Below are positions 49,568-62,335 of a DNA stretch of 64,000 nt, piece after piece. Origin of the DNA: Lepidonotus clava. Lineage: Eukaryota > Annelida > Polychaeta > Phyllodocida > Polynoidae. Position 1 is the stretch's first letter, and every line of letters starts with the position of its first letter. The stretch covers positions 14,439,961-14,503,960 of the forward strand of contig OW387148.1 of assembly GCA_936440205.1 (NCBI GenBank), read 5' to 3'. The notes beneath the pieces were generated by a model. That model was not told the origin of the DNA. It was given only the letters and a program-made list of their open reading frames with translations, and searched no databases. Position numbers and translations under genes: made by a program.

Positions 49568-52500
49568 CAAGCTGGCTGGGTAAGGTTGTCCTAGGCACCA
49601 CATCACTATGTAATTCCTTTTATCTGTTTATCTCAAAACCCCTTTGCAAATTACAGCCCATAATAGCCGAGCCCCTCTGTGTGTTAACATCCCAAAATAA
49701 AAACTTGCACGTGTACAAAGCGGCAGTGTTGTAGACCCAGTGCTGTGAATGTGCCGACAGGTGAGACTGAACACCTCCACACTCCTCCCCACACCCCGAT
49801 CCTGACCGCTGGTACCCCCCGTACATTAGTGGATCCTTTCTGTTTACGCCTGTCGTGACGTCCCCCTCATCCCGCCTGGCCTGAGACGACGTTCTGTACT
49901 CTTCGACCTCAACAGAAACCTCCTTGACTCTTTGTTTTTTAATTGAAAACAATAATATACAAAAATACAATTAACCCGTTGCATTCTACTGGAAATTACC
50001 TCCAATTTCACGTTTTCATATTCACGGGTTATTGTTTTTGTTCTTTTCAAAAAGAAGTGTGTTAGTTGTCTGTACTACCAAAACTATGTTATATTTCCTA
50101 CATGTAGTATACTATATGTGCAAGTTTTAAAGAAAACCCTTAGCGAAGGGAAATTGCTAGATAAGACGTTAATGGAAGTCCAAGATTCTGGACATTGGTG
50201 ACAGACTGTTGATAAGGCGTGTCCCTGACGTAGTTATCAGGGCCCGGTCTGATAGGTGGGTGATTTATCAATAAGTCATCAGGCCCGAGACAGGCCCTTA
50301 TTACAAACGTCACGCTGCTATGGCTGACACAGGGGCAGGGGTGGGCACACCCTACCCCCAAACCGCACCAGGACAAGCCTTAAATTGACACCAATTGTGA
50401 TAAATGAGCATAAATCTGTCTTAGTATTAAGTGGTATTTTCCTTATTATTTACTGAAATGACTTTATATCAATTTGACATGTAGTACCAAGTATATGATA
50501 TGGATTTATGGGCTTTTGGCGTCGACCATTATTACTGTGGTTTGTTAATTATGTCAAGCATTAGCGTTAATATGTTAGTAATTTAGAATAGAACGGAAAT
50601 GTTTAATAAATATGCTAGTCCTGGGCTGGAACCTTCGTTAATTCAGAATGGAGCGGAAATATATAATTTGCAAAGCTTTCTTATGCATATGACATCCATG
50701 AATTGATAGGGAAGGTTTTCAAATCACTGGTTTTGGTTTGTCAGACAACTTGGCACCGATGTTCATGAACATGTTTATAGAACTTGAACTTGCTATGATA
50801 CTTGCTCACGTGTATAACCATACATGTGTGGTACATGTGTATACAGAAAGCGAAGTAATACATTAATTACCTGTTGGCATTTGGCGTGTAGTTTTCCTTT
50901 GTTTTTGTGTAAATGAGGGTGAAGGACGAGGATTTTTTTTCTATATAGAAAAACGACGTACATCTTATTCCTTCTGTCCCAAAAGCAAGGGTACTCAGTA
51001 CACGTGATGTCACTGCTGCTACCCGGCGATGGCGTCGCCGTCGCCGCTTGACGGCTAAGAACCAGTGACTAGTGGGCCCCAACTCGGAGCCCCAATTTAA
51101 AACGCCATTACACATGGCGTCAGGGTAGAAGGAAAGGGAAGAATGAAAAACGAGGAGAGGACGGAGAAAAACGAGCAGGCTGTGGTTTCGGGTGGAGGGC
51201 TGCGGCGGGCGGGGATGTCTCCCGGCGGTCGGAGGGACGGAGCGACGTTTCCGGATCCGCTGATCACGGCACTTCCGCTTCTGGGACGCGACATCATGGT
51301 GTTTCTTCCTTGATTCCACTTTGGTCTTTCAAAACATAATGGCAGAAGGACGACCTGAATGATGTGATGTAAGGCGCCCAGTCAGCTTATTTCGCTACCA
51401 CTTCCTGTCAAAACTCATCTGGTTCCGGTCTTTCCGATTGGCTGAATTGTATATAATACCCACATATTTGTTATACGTATGCATATTCTAATATTCCCCG
51501 GTGACTTCTCATTTCTGACCCACTTATAACCAAAGTCTCTGACCAACACCTTCACATTTACACTCTCACTCCCTCCTCCTCCTACGGGCTGATTATAATT
51601 ATTATGGATAGGGAAGGGGGGCAGTCATATTATATTGAAACGCTATCCATTGCCCAAACAACCAAGGAAGTGTGGTCAGCTCCATGGGGGGTAGCGTCAT
51701 CTACTGACACTGAACAATAATTATAAGTTATTGAATCAGAAATACCCCCGACTAATATGAATGATTAGAACATATATAGATGCAGATAAGGATGCAGGAG
51801 GAAGACTGTGGTGCACTTCCGGTGCAGCGGGTTACGGTGGTCCCCGGTGTAATAAGGTGTGAAGGTAGGTCACCAGCGGAAGGGGGAGGTCAAGGTCAAG
51901 GTCAGTCAGGGCAGAAAGGGTTAGAGAGTCAGCAGTCGGTACAAATAAATACAAATGAATACAAGCCGACACTAAAGTGCATTAATCTGTATTCCTTATG
52001 ATGTCTTTAAAATTGGTATCAATTGCCTGAAAGGTGGAAACCAATGAAAATCAAACTGAATAATAATGCTTGTAAATGCAATCCAACGTCCCATGTCTTA
52101 GCATCTTCAGGCCAGAAGGAATTTTACATCTAAGAATGTCGTTGGTTGTATGTAAAAACAGGCAATAAATTGACATAGCCTACCTCTTCCCTTTCATAAT
52201 ACACTTCCTTTTTAGGTCCATGTGACTCTGCATGGGTCACGTGACCATTACCCTGGCTGCTTGTATGGGGAAGGAAAATCAAGTGTGATATGCTTATTTC
52301 ACTTCTAAAGGTCTAATGTTATTTTATCTTAGTCTATGATACTTATAACCTGAGCAATTTGGTAATACTGGAGTAGGTCACCGGTGAAATTAACTGTGTC
52401 CATTGGCATTGCTCAAATGATCAATCCAAAGTATACTTCATGCATCAAAACGGCGCCAGGTAGAAAACTATAAGAGAAAAACACACCCAGAATTATTACC

Positions 52501-52590
52501 CTCAGTAGTTATGTATAAATCTAAAGTATGGGATGTACATGTAATACATTACATTTTACTAATAGTCCGTTAAAATTAATTAAAAATGTT
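49568..52590. other. Gene-poor region before the tRNA genes
   Basis: The GC-richer patch at 51.0-51.3 kb has a 150-codon open frame on the minus strand with an Arg/Lys-rich start and no recognisable family. Nothing else stands out. Confidence 0.6.
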
Positions 52591-52597
52591 CCTCTCA

Positions 52598-52669
52598 TGA
52601 CCCCGACGTGATTTGAACACGCAACCTTCTGATCTGGAGTCAGACGCGCTACCGTTGCGCCACGGAGTC
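52598..52669 (-). tRNA. tRNA-Trp (anticodon CCA), copy 1
   Basis: The minus-strand sequence is 72 nt and intronless. The acceptor stem GACTCCG pairs with CGGGGTC, with one T-G pair, and the discriminator is A. The anticodon loop is CTCCAGA with CCA. The T loop is GTTCAAATC (B box), and the A box reads TGGCGCAACGG. As I recall it, this is the human nuclear tRNA-Trp sequence except near the 5' end. A T5 run (plus 52582-52586) follows the 3' end as a pol III terminator. It is identical to the copy at 52929-53000. Confidence 0.96.
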
Positions 52670-52928
52670 GGATGGGAGGGCACAGCTAAAGCAAAAAGTG
52701 GATACATATCGATGTGAAACTGGCAGATGGAAGCTGAGTTTTTATCTGGTCGTGGAGATTTCATGATATCTTCAAATGTAGGTCTATGCTATGTAGGTCA
52801 GACCTCAGACGATATATATAACTATCTAGAAACATGCATTCACCGAATTGCAAAACTTTTAAAATATCAACTATAAGTGCTATGAAAGAACAGAGTTAAT
52901 GTTGCTTTTGTTTCTAAAACAATTCTCC

Positions 52929-53000
52929 TGACCCCGACGTGATTTGAACACGCAACCTTCTGATCTGGAGTCAGACGCGCTACCGTTGCGCCACGGAGTC
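52929..53000 (-). tRNA. tRNA-Trp (anticodon CCA), copy 2
   Basis: This 72-nt sequence is identical to the copy 331 bp away and on the same strand. A TTTT terminator lies 10 nt beyond its 3' end (plus 52916-52919). Flanks outside the tRNA body are not obviously similar between the copies. That argues against a very recent large tandem duplication, or for rapid flank turnover. Confidence 0.96.
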
Positions 53001-53728
53001 ACCTGCTGGTACAGGAAATTATCGTAATTTTTGTAATCTCCAAACCAGATTATTCACGTTTCGTATCATGCCGCATAATCCATCTTATGTACAGGTAAAA
53101 TGCAAAAGTTTAGATCAGAAGCACATGAGCCTATTCTATAATAATGGTAGAGTACATGTAATAAATAGTAGATATGATATACAGATAAAATCAGGAAGAT
53201 GAGAATATTTTGTTAATTAGTATGAAGATAATATTCTTGTATGAGTGTTGTAACAACGCGATTGCCTTAAAGGCCAATATTTCATTATACACGAAACGTT
53301 ATCCTTACGAACGGGAAGTATGCAAGCACGCACAAGCATTCTAGAATAGCCCATGCTTAATTTTCCGTTGAAAAACATATTTGAATCATGTTCCTGTATA
53401 CGAGCGTGTCATAGTTATGTGGTGTTCACGGATTAATTGGTGCATCCTGTACCTAATAATCGAACAATGGCCTAATCGAGCCTCTATAGGAGGGTGTAAT
53501 TGGTGCTGGCTTCACGGCCTACTGTAGGAGGGGTTAGGACGCCCCAACCCTCCAGCCCTGACCACAGGGAGTGCCCGGAGTGACACCTGAGGACCACTGC
53601 TCGCCACACCTGCAGGAAACCCCCAACACCTGGAGGAGGGGGTGGAGGGCTGAGGGCAGGAGGCGGGGTAGGGGGAGAGGGGTGTGAGCCTGGAAGGAAT
53701 ATTTTGTTATGGGTATCCAGTGATATTG

Positions 53729-54285
53729 AATTATGTCAGACGTCTTGTTCGCCGCTTTTTCAGCTTTACCACAGCCACAGGCTATATTCTTCATTATATT
53801 ATTATGCATGCATTTGAATTGAATCTACATAAAAGACATTGTGAAACCTCATTACCACACCTTTAATGTTTTAATTTTTGTAGAAACATACGGATGTGCG
53901 TGATTATAATTTCCCATCGTTAGAAGTTGCATCATACAGTTTACCATAGTTACTTCTATGTTAGTTAGTTCAATGTTTAGTAATGTCCTGTCTTCACTTC
54001 TTTGTTTGTGTCTAATCATGTCTTTGTCTTTGTCATAATAAATTATGCCCATACTATGGAAAACCTGTCTTTTTAATTATGTCAGACGTCTTGTTCGCCG
54101 CTTTTTCAGCTTTACCACAGCCACAGGCTATATTCTTCATTATATTATTATGCATGCATTTGAATTGAATCTACATAAAAGACATTGTGAAACCTCATTA
54201 CCACACCTTTAATGTTTTAATTTTTGTAGAAACATACGGATGTGCGTGATTATAATTTCCCATCGTTAGAAGTTGCATCATACAG
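53729..54285. repeat. Direct duplication: 211-bp identical copies, 346-bp period
   Basis: Positions 53729-53939 recur at 54075-54285 without a difference that I can see, separated by 135 bp of unique sequence. This equals 1.6 copies of a 346-bp tandem unit. Identity suggests a very recent duplication or an assembly join of two haplotypes. No gene is inside. Confidence 0.92.
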
Positions 54286-56090
54286 ATATACATGAATATT
54301 CTAATGATATCTAAGTATCTGATTACTATTTCACTACAGTTCACTATTAAAGCTTACCCAAATAGAATACGTCAACAAACTAGCACCATGCAACCCCCGG
54401 GCCATTATGTGAAATTTTACAGAAACGTCACGTTGCATGGAAATCCCCTATTTACGCCCTGGGAAATTCCATCCCTTCATTGGTGGCAGATCAAGTTACT
54501 CTTGAAAGCTTTACGGAATAAAGAAATAAAAAAATATATATATATCGTTTACCGATCTTCGAGGTGTTGATTATAATCAGTGTTTCACAAGGTTTAAGGA
54601 TGGGACCAGTCCGACCAGAACCACGTCACGCCCGTTAGTCCAGGTAACAAAGGTAGGATTTAACTAATGAGGCGCGACGGTTACCTTGTACCTTTGTATT
54701 CACTTGAGAGTAATTCTCATTAACCTCTCAAATAACCAAGGTTTCTTTTATCATTCTTGAAAATTATTTCCACCCCATTGTATAAGAGAATGTTACATTA
54801 TCTGAACACATTAAACAAGTTGGAGCAAGAGGTCACCAGTGCATTCATGAAGAGAAGACTGAAATATTTTATATTAACTGCTACTTCCCTCCCTCCTTTT
54901 ATTGTTGCTCTATTACCTGATTACTTCGTTTACTATCAACATAATTTTTTACAACGTGTTGCACACTATATAGACGTAAGATCGTAAGGAATAAGTGATG
55001 GTGTGTTTCAAGTCAGTACTAACATAGGGTATATCACTGACAACAAGCGCGTATGGTCATTAGTCAGGATCAACGTCTTGGTTATAATATCTTATTTGGA
55101 AAGAACCAGTTTTAGAATTAGTTCAGGTGTGAAACGACCCCAGTCATAATAATACCAGAGAGAAAGGACAATTTTGATACATGCATATCTGAATACCTCC
55201 TATAATTTGAATAGGGGATATTAATAATCCAAATGTCACGTTAAGCTGGGCACCAGCACCTTAATTACTATTGTCCCTTGGGTCAGCCCTCTTTTCTCTC
55301 CTCCTCCGTGAAGAGCTCTCCATCCTTATTAATTATTGTGTCATCCCCTGAGCTGGTCCTCGTCCTGTTCACACGTTAGGATACAGGGACATGCCCGGTA
55401 CCAGAGGACAGTCAATACTGACAGGAGAACACAAGGGCTAGTGGACCGTGACGTTATAAGGGCGGTAGTTACTGGGACAGGAAGCGCGGGAATTTGTAAG
55501 TAGCCATGGAGACCGGATGATATTGGAGAGGAAGAGGGCGAGTGTGTGCAAATTGGAGGGACTGGGGGCTGTTGTTTGGATCAACAGAAAAAGTTTTAAT
55601 TCAAATTCTAATTGCAACTGCTTTCGTGCTGGATCAGCAAAATGTTCTATCTTTTCTATCATTGGATCTTATAATAGTGGTTTGGGTTTGGTTTTAACTG
55701 GTAGTTGAATCCCAGCTGTCTCGTGAAAATGGCATGCACAGAGAATCCTGGACATAAGTCTTTATCAGAGCATAATCTACTTTGTATTCTACATTTTGCT
55801 TGAGGTTGACTCCAGAGAAGATAATAATAATATATATTCATACCATTTACCCCTTTATATCAGCAGTCAGACCAGTGTAGGATCCAGGGGAGGGATCCAG
55901 GGGATCTTGACCCCCACCCAACCCCTAATTTTGATGGAGATTTTAACTTCACATATGGAAAAAGAGCGTGTGCATGCATATGCTCAACGTTTCAGTCCTA
56001 GCACATATACGGCGCCCCCTTTTTCAGAAATCCTGTATCTGCCTCTGCAAGTGTGGGTGTGCGGCCAAGACCTCCCCAACCCTGCAGTGT

Positions 56091-56266
56091 CTGCAGTCCC
56101 CTGCAGTCCCCTGCAGTCCCCTGCAGTCCCCTGCAGTCCCCTGCAGTCCCCTGCAGTCCCCTGCAGTCCCCTGCAGTCCCCTGCAGTCCCCTGCAGTCCC
56201 CTGCAGTCCCCTGCAGTCCCCTGCAGTCCCCTGCAGTCCCCTGCAGTCCCCTGCAGTCCCCTGCAG
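56091..56266. repeat. Minisatellite: 17 exact copies of 10-bp CTGCAGTCCC plus partial
   Basis: Seventeen perfect units (56091-56260) are followed by a partial CTGCAG at 56261-56266, and a diverged unit precedes the array at 56082. Each unit carries a PstI site. The 10-bp period keeps all frames open in both directions, which produces long artificial open frames. Confidence 0.98.
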
Positions 56267-59200
56267 CTGGGGGGCCCTCAAGTGTTCATTTCCCGTGGGG
56301 GGAAGTCACGTGCCCACCACGTCTAATTAATGCCAATTAACCAAGACAACAATCAGTGCTAAACGAGTGGGCGGGTTGGGCTGGTGACCGCTGAGTGTGT
56401 CCACTGTATCCTCAAACTCTTTCACCCTGGCCATCTGGGTGTGCCTGAGATCATGTTACATGACCAAGATATGCATAAGGATGACACTATCAGAGATCGA
56501 CGATCAGCCCTAAACGGTTACACCCCCACCCAGGTGATTAACCCCCGCCCCCACACCCCGACCTGTGGGGGTCGTTTAGAGGACCCCGCCCACGGATTAA
56601 CGTGCTGGGGATTAGTGACAGCTTAACCCCTTGGGACCAGGGGCAGGAGGAAGTGGGGATCGCGCCGTAACCGCCACCTGCGGCTTACGGGGGTCATGTG
56701 AGGGAGCGGAAGGTGGGGGGTGGGGGTTAACGAGGGGAAGCTGATCAGGTGACTACATCCTTGTTGTTGGGTCCTTGTTGTTGGGTGTGGAAAGAATTAA
56801 AGGGCAGGGTACAAATACAAGTCAGATTATATTTCTAGTTTTTATTACCTATGATAAACATTCAACACGAGAGACAATGTGTATTGAACGTCTTTAGGAT
56901 TAATAAATATTTTACTTATATTTTACTCATTTTCTCTGCTTTTCTGCGAGGCTTGATTTGAAAACAAAAAATATCTATATAGTTACATGTATGTCACAAG
57001 TTTATGTTTAATTCACAGTTCTTTTTATTTTTGTTTATGTCCCTATTCTCGGATTCGGTACCCCACTGTTGCTATGCACTGGGCCTTATCTCCTCCATTT
57101 TGTTTGGTGACAACAACCCCATGGATACCACTGATAAGGATAGGGGGAGGGAAGGCGGGAAATGGTTATGCAGTGAAAACATATACTTAGACAATTCAAA
57201 AAATATAGAAAAGTTCATGATATGTCTTTAAGTCTGTAATAATGAACATATGTTAAAATTAGGGGGCTGTGATTCTTAGATCGTTTATAATGGGAAAAAG
57301 TTCAATCCTTAACCATTGTGTCAATGGGGTTGTATTCACCAACTTTCACACCTGACTGCAGCGCCACCTAAGCCAAGTGCCCGGATTACCGAATCCGAGA
57401 TCAAAATTTTGTTTATATCAGCCATTTCCACGTTTGTCAATTGCATCATAATTATAAACCATTGTTTATTCTATGAATCATATAAAAAAACAAAAAACAC
57501 CGACATAACCCTAAAGACAGTGCAATATAAAACCAGAATCAAGTAATTTCAGTATGCCCTAAAGAAACACAAAAGATTGTTATCATAATGTTATAGTCTA
57601 GTTGAAATATTTTCTGAAAAATGTTCATTAGTTAAGGCATCGTTTACTTAATGCAAACAACCTAACTAGATTCTAATAACTCAAGTAATAGAAAACACAA
57701 ATGGTCATCTTGCAAAACATCTCCCATGAACACATAGGCCAACATCCCCACCCATGTAAACCTACCTGCCGCCCACCCGTCCACTCCCCCTGGAGGAAGG
57801 CGTGGCGGTCCCACCGGGGAGATGGTATCTGGGGTGGTTACAGGTGCTCCAGGTAGTATCAGGTAACCTCAGCCCGTTATCAATGATATCGTAGTCGTTA
57901 TGTCCAAACCGCCTGATTCGGACAGAACAGGTGCTAGGGGGATTTTGAAGCCTAACGTATTTGAGGCGGTGTGAGGTAACTATTCACCATTCACTAGACC
58001 TAGACCTGGGTGGCCTTTTATATCCCACACATAACATCATTTGCCATGGTGACGTGTAATTCGCTAGTTAACATCCCTGTCTGACATACCAAAAGTATTG
58101 AATTTTGATTACAACAGTGACTATAATGCTTCATTGTGGTGACCCCATGTCATGTACTTCCATACAAAAGTGTTCGGGTTCATTTAAAGAAACAATGCAA
58201 TTATTTTTCATCCTGATCAAGACTGTCAAAAGTTAAAACATGTCGATCTGCCACAATTTTATTCAAATGTTTTATTGAATAAATCATCAACGCTGTCCGT
58301 CAACACTGTTGTCAAGTTTGGTGTATCTTTAACATCTTTAACTATTTTTAATGTTAATGTCAACAGTAGCATCAATTATTGGTTTATTGCTTAACTACAT
58401 GTATAAGTAACCTTTCAAGGATTACTCATAACTTGACATCTCCACGAGAATCTGACACCTGTAACTTTATCCCGACGTTATTTCCGTCCCCCGCCTTTAC
58501 CCAACGCCTTTCCCAGTTTTCTGCAATGTGGCATCTCGCCTTTCAACCCAGCACGTATGACACTGCTATAGAAGTGACCTAACCCCTCGTCCCCTGTCAT
58601 ATCTTCCATTACATCTGTCTTACACAACTTGCATTAGAAGCCATTACGTCCACTGCATTTGTCAGCCTTTACATGCGTATCAGGGGGTCTATGATGGCCC
58701 TGTCCCAGACACTCAATATGATACATGCAATTAGGGATTTATGTCAGATTTGGAGGTTCGGTGAAGTGAGCATAGAGACTGAAACGTTCGCAAGTTGGGA
58801 CATCTCATCAAACAGATTCACGTTCATGATATCTGGTTTTAGATTCCAAACATACCCATGATCTCAAAAAGGGTCCTTCTTTATACGTGTACAGCAATGA
58901 TCAAGGGGTGAGAGGTTAGAAAACCAGGAAAATAATTATGCATGCATGTACATTTAATGTGGGGGGTGGGCTATTTGTGATTCTGTTTCCTCTTTAGTTT
59001 AGTTTAGGTTTCTGAATGGTGGCCCCTTTGGCATATCCTAACAATATAATTCTAAATCAAAGATGGATAATAGAATTGAAGGAACCATACATGGCAATAT
59101 ATTGGCAAGCAAGGATAATTCACGTTATGAATATTATTATTAATTTTGTAGCTTGTTTTTTTATCATTGTCTCGAACAAACGAACAGAAGGCACTGTGAA

Positions 59201-59600
59201 ATCAAGGAGGACATCCTCTATTATTGCACCGAGGTTGGATCCCACAACCATCCTCCTATAAATGTTATCTGTAACGTCGTTAAACTACAGGAATGATGAG
59301 TCTCAAGGCAAGATCAGATTAGTTCCCAGGAGAACGGTACTTAGACTGGACCCAGACAAGATGGTCCATTCAGGCACGTAATTTGTATACACCCGATTTA
59401 GCATCACCTCAGCTCTTACAATTACAGTGAATCCAGTTAAGGATGGACTGAGCCAAGATGACAAGGGTTAACCAATGTTAGTCCCAGCCGGCCCATCTCC
59501 CTCTCAATGAGGATCTATAGAAGGTCTTCTCGCGGCGGGCTCATAATGATACACTCTCTTCATTCAGTGTCACTCCCACCCTCGGCCGTGTCACGAGATG
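56267..59600. other. Intergenic, nothing recognised
   Basis: Mostly AT-rich unique sequence. A 15-bp tandem duplication (TCCTTGTTGTTGGGT) is near 56757. No RNA or protein gene is supported. Confidence 0.6.
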
Positions 59601-59623
59601 TGCGTGACTGACCGTCGGCCGGC

Positions 59624-59633
59624 TATATAAATA
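59624..59633 (+). promoter_or_regulatory. Candidate TATA box TATATAAATA
   Basis: A strong TATA element is embedded in GC-rich sequence (GGCCGGC upstream). The expected start region at about +24 to +31 contains GCATTTC, a partial initiator. A short open frame begins at 59664, close downstream. Promoter function is inferred. Confidence 0.25.
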
Positions 59634-59663
59634 AAGTGAAAGGCCGCATTTCTTGGCTACTTT

Positions 59664-59792
59664 ATGGACGAACTGCCTTTGAATACTGCCCGTCCCACAC
59701 CTCGCCCTGCCCCGTCTCCGAGTATGATGGGCCCCGGTTCGCTATATTGTGTAACTAACATTACCCACACACAATTACACGCCTCTCATTGA
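59664..59792 (+). CDS. Very short open frame (42 codons) behind a TATA box, doubtful
   Basis: An ATG at 59664 opens a 42-residue frame starting MDELPLNTARP, Pro-rich in residues 11-19, and closing at TGA. It lies about 40 nt after the TATA element at 59624-59633, where a first exon would start. The -3 base is T, so the start context is poor. I recognise no family. It could be a chance frame or the 5' part of a spliced gene. Confidence 0.1.
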   Translation: MDELPLNTARPTPRPAPSPSMMGPGSLYCVTNITHTQLHASH

Positions 59793-60621
59793 AACCGCTC
59801 ATTCGGGCGCACATCTTTCCCGTGACACCGACCCATTGTTCTCGTCGTCCCACGAGAGAAAACGAGACCAGCGGGAGACGCCGAGGGGCGTGGTTTGGGA
59901 CCTTCGTCGTCTGCCAATCACCCAACACACAACCCACAGAAAGGACTGAAAAAACGAGTTTCATTCTCTGACCGTACTCTCCCCCGTCACGTTTTTAGAG
60001 GGCCGTCTTTTAGTCGGGGTTACAATTGTACCCGAGGTGTGACCATTTCTCCAATAATTTTCCTCACTGTTCCCATTCAGGGCCCATTTCTAAGGCTACT
60101 CGCAATCTTTCATTAGCGTAAATTTCCAACAAGAGTAAAATCCAGACGCGAAAAGAGTATCCGACGCTGCTCGGCTACACGGCCATTGATGGCTTCTTAT
60201 CAAAGGATTCTGCATCGTTTGACAGATTCCGAGTAGATATTAATTCAATATAACTGTCGGCAAAAAACGTTTTATGGGAATAATAGCCTCCTGTTTTGCA
60301 GACTTTCCAAAGGTTCCCCTGGCGATATAGTACTATGTGCCGGCAGGGAGTTTCCATTCTGACGACTCAATCAGAAGGTGTTTACAGGCCGTATACGTAG
60401 CGACCTTTTCGTCCGACATTTTTGCATGCATCATCAGACTCGTTTCTGGACATCGGAAATCCTGCTCATCCCCTCGTTAAGAATGCACATAAAGCTGACA
60501 AATGACGTGCGTGTCGTTGGGAGCCTTATCTTACACCATCCGGACACTATTAGCAGTTTTCTCCCCGTATCTGGACTGGGGATCTGACCACTCTAATTGT
60601 AGCCGGCCACCTTGGGCCAAA

Positions 60622-61301
60622 CCAAGGGGGGGACGGCCCACCTACCCAGCATTCAGTGCGTACCAGGTATATTACCACTGGTGCCCCACTCTGGCCACTC
60701 AGTCCACGGGCAGCACTCAGAGAGCAGGGCCACTGGACAGCCCAATTCACCTATAATTACTTCTGATTTTGACCACTCAGGGCAGCAGTGTGCAGTGGTC
60801 ACACCTGTGGCTAGCTGTGATACCAGTACATTGCCTATATAAATGGATCACTGAAATCTGTGATTGTCCCTCAACTTTCCCTTCTCCTGGTGCTTTGAAC
60901 CATGGAGATCTATGGGGATCATTGGTATTTTGAGCAAGAACAAAGTCTATCCTATTGCATGAAATAATTTAAATAATTTTAGATTGAATCGTATTCTAGG
61001 AATTTTATGTTGAAAAATGTAAACAAATCAGTAGGCAGAATTCTGTATTTCAATTTTGTAAATTTAACCCCTAATTAGAGCAAATAAAATGGGAAGATCA
61101 TTTATCAAAATACATCAGTCATAGACTTATGATACAGAAGACACTACCTGTGTGATTATATAAATAAATGCTGCTTATCTACTTGGTGTTTTTACTGTTT
61201 CAAAATGTGTCATTTCTAGGCTGAGCCCACAGGTCCACATGGCAGACTGGTGTAAAACATAAACAAGGGAGTTCTGGGTAGGCGGGCCGTCCCCCCCTTG
61301 G
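60622..61301. repeat. Inverted repeat, 28-bp arms 624 bp apart
   Basis: The arms at 60622-60649 and 61274-61301 match in 27 of 28 bases in inverted orientation. They read CCAAGGGGGGGACGG then CCCRCCTACCCAG. No clear target duplication flanks them, and the outward sequence is only loosely similar. This could be the ends of an old element or two copies of a repeat in opposite orientation. Confidence 0.6.
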
Positions 61302-61453
61302 CCAAACCCAGCTCTATTACCTCCATCTTCTAATGGCCCCCATCCCCCACTCACACCTGGGCTGGGCCGGACCACAGAGAGGACACTGTGAAGGTCGATT
61401 GGGTCATTTTCCAAGATGACAGTCGTCGTCAGTGTCAGTCGCCCCAACCTTCC

Positions 61454-61764
61454 TGACGTCACCTTACGTCGCTGTGACGTCATGTATCATTTAGGGATGT
61501 AATTCAGCGCCGCCTGGCGACGTCGGAGCCAACGAGTGCTGCGAAGCGAGTAGGAAGTGGGTCTGACAATAAATACCCCGGAACGAGGCCAAGGTGGGGT
61601 CCGCCATTGAAACCGACTTCCTTGACGACCCTCCGTGACGTCAGGGGCGGAAATGGGGACTGACGGCGCATGCGTCTCGTTTCCTCGCCGAGACGGACTT
61701 ATTACAGACTAATGTCAGGAGGCCGCTGCCCGTATGATCACTGCTGACGTCACTGATGACGTAA
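61454..61764. promoter_or_regulatory. CRE-rich promoter-like island
   Basis: Full palindromic TGACGTCA sites occur at 61454-61461, 61475-61482, 61636-61643 and 61745-61752, with TGACGTAA at 61757-61764. GCCGCCATT (YY1 type) lies near 61601 and GGCGCATGCG (NRF1 type) near 61665. A further TGACGTCA is at 62306-62313 and TGACGTAA at 62328-62335. The composition is CpG-rich. It looks like the promoter of a gene whose coding part lies outside the window or is not visible to me. Confidence 0.4.
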
Positions 61765-62335
61765 GGCAAACCGTCCTCAACTAATATTTGTCTACCACGC
61801 CGCCGCGGGTGTGAGTAGTGGTCACGGGAGTGGACAGTTGGCGAGCAGATCGGATTTGGTTTCTGTAACTACTACGTTGCATCCATTACTAATTATTAAG
61901 GCCGAATTCCCGTCACATGGGATTCCGGGGCTCTCTGGGTGCAGAAAAGCAAACATGCATACATCTTTTGATGGTAATGTTTTAATAGGTAAATAAGACG
62001 GTTCTTGAGGTTACATTTTCATTTTTTTGTACATACACCGTTCATGTAAGTTTAGATATGGAGCTTTATATGATTATTGATCTAACGGATCTATCAAAAC
62101 GTTATCCAAATGATAGAATATAGGTTGGCTTTTTGGACTGTTCTATAGGCTAAAATTTTCAAACTGTTCAAATTCATCAAGCCAGGGGTAACTACCTATG
62201 ACCGGGGGCTGTTTTTTAATAGACAATTCGGACTGATGGCTGGAGATGTCATTCCGACGACCAAATGACCTCGGCCAGTAACCTCTCCGTGTCATCAATC
62301 AGTGATGACGTCATACACACATAACCATGACGTAA

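Noticed and set aside
50867-51319. 150-codon minus-strand open frame with an Arg/Lys-rich start
   Set aside because: No recognisable family, and composition changes abruptly along the frame. The length is near what chance gives in 64 kb of six frames.
55796-56340. Long open frames over the minisatellite
   Set aside because: A 10-bp unit without stops keeps all frames open. The repeated peptide (SPAVPC type) is an artefact of the repeat.
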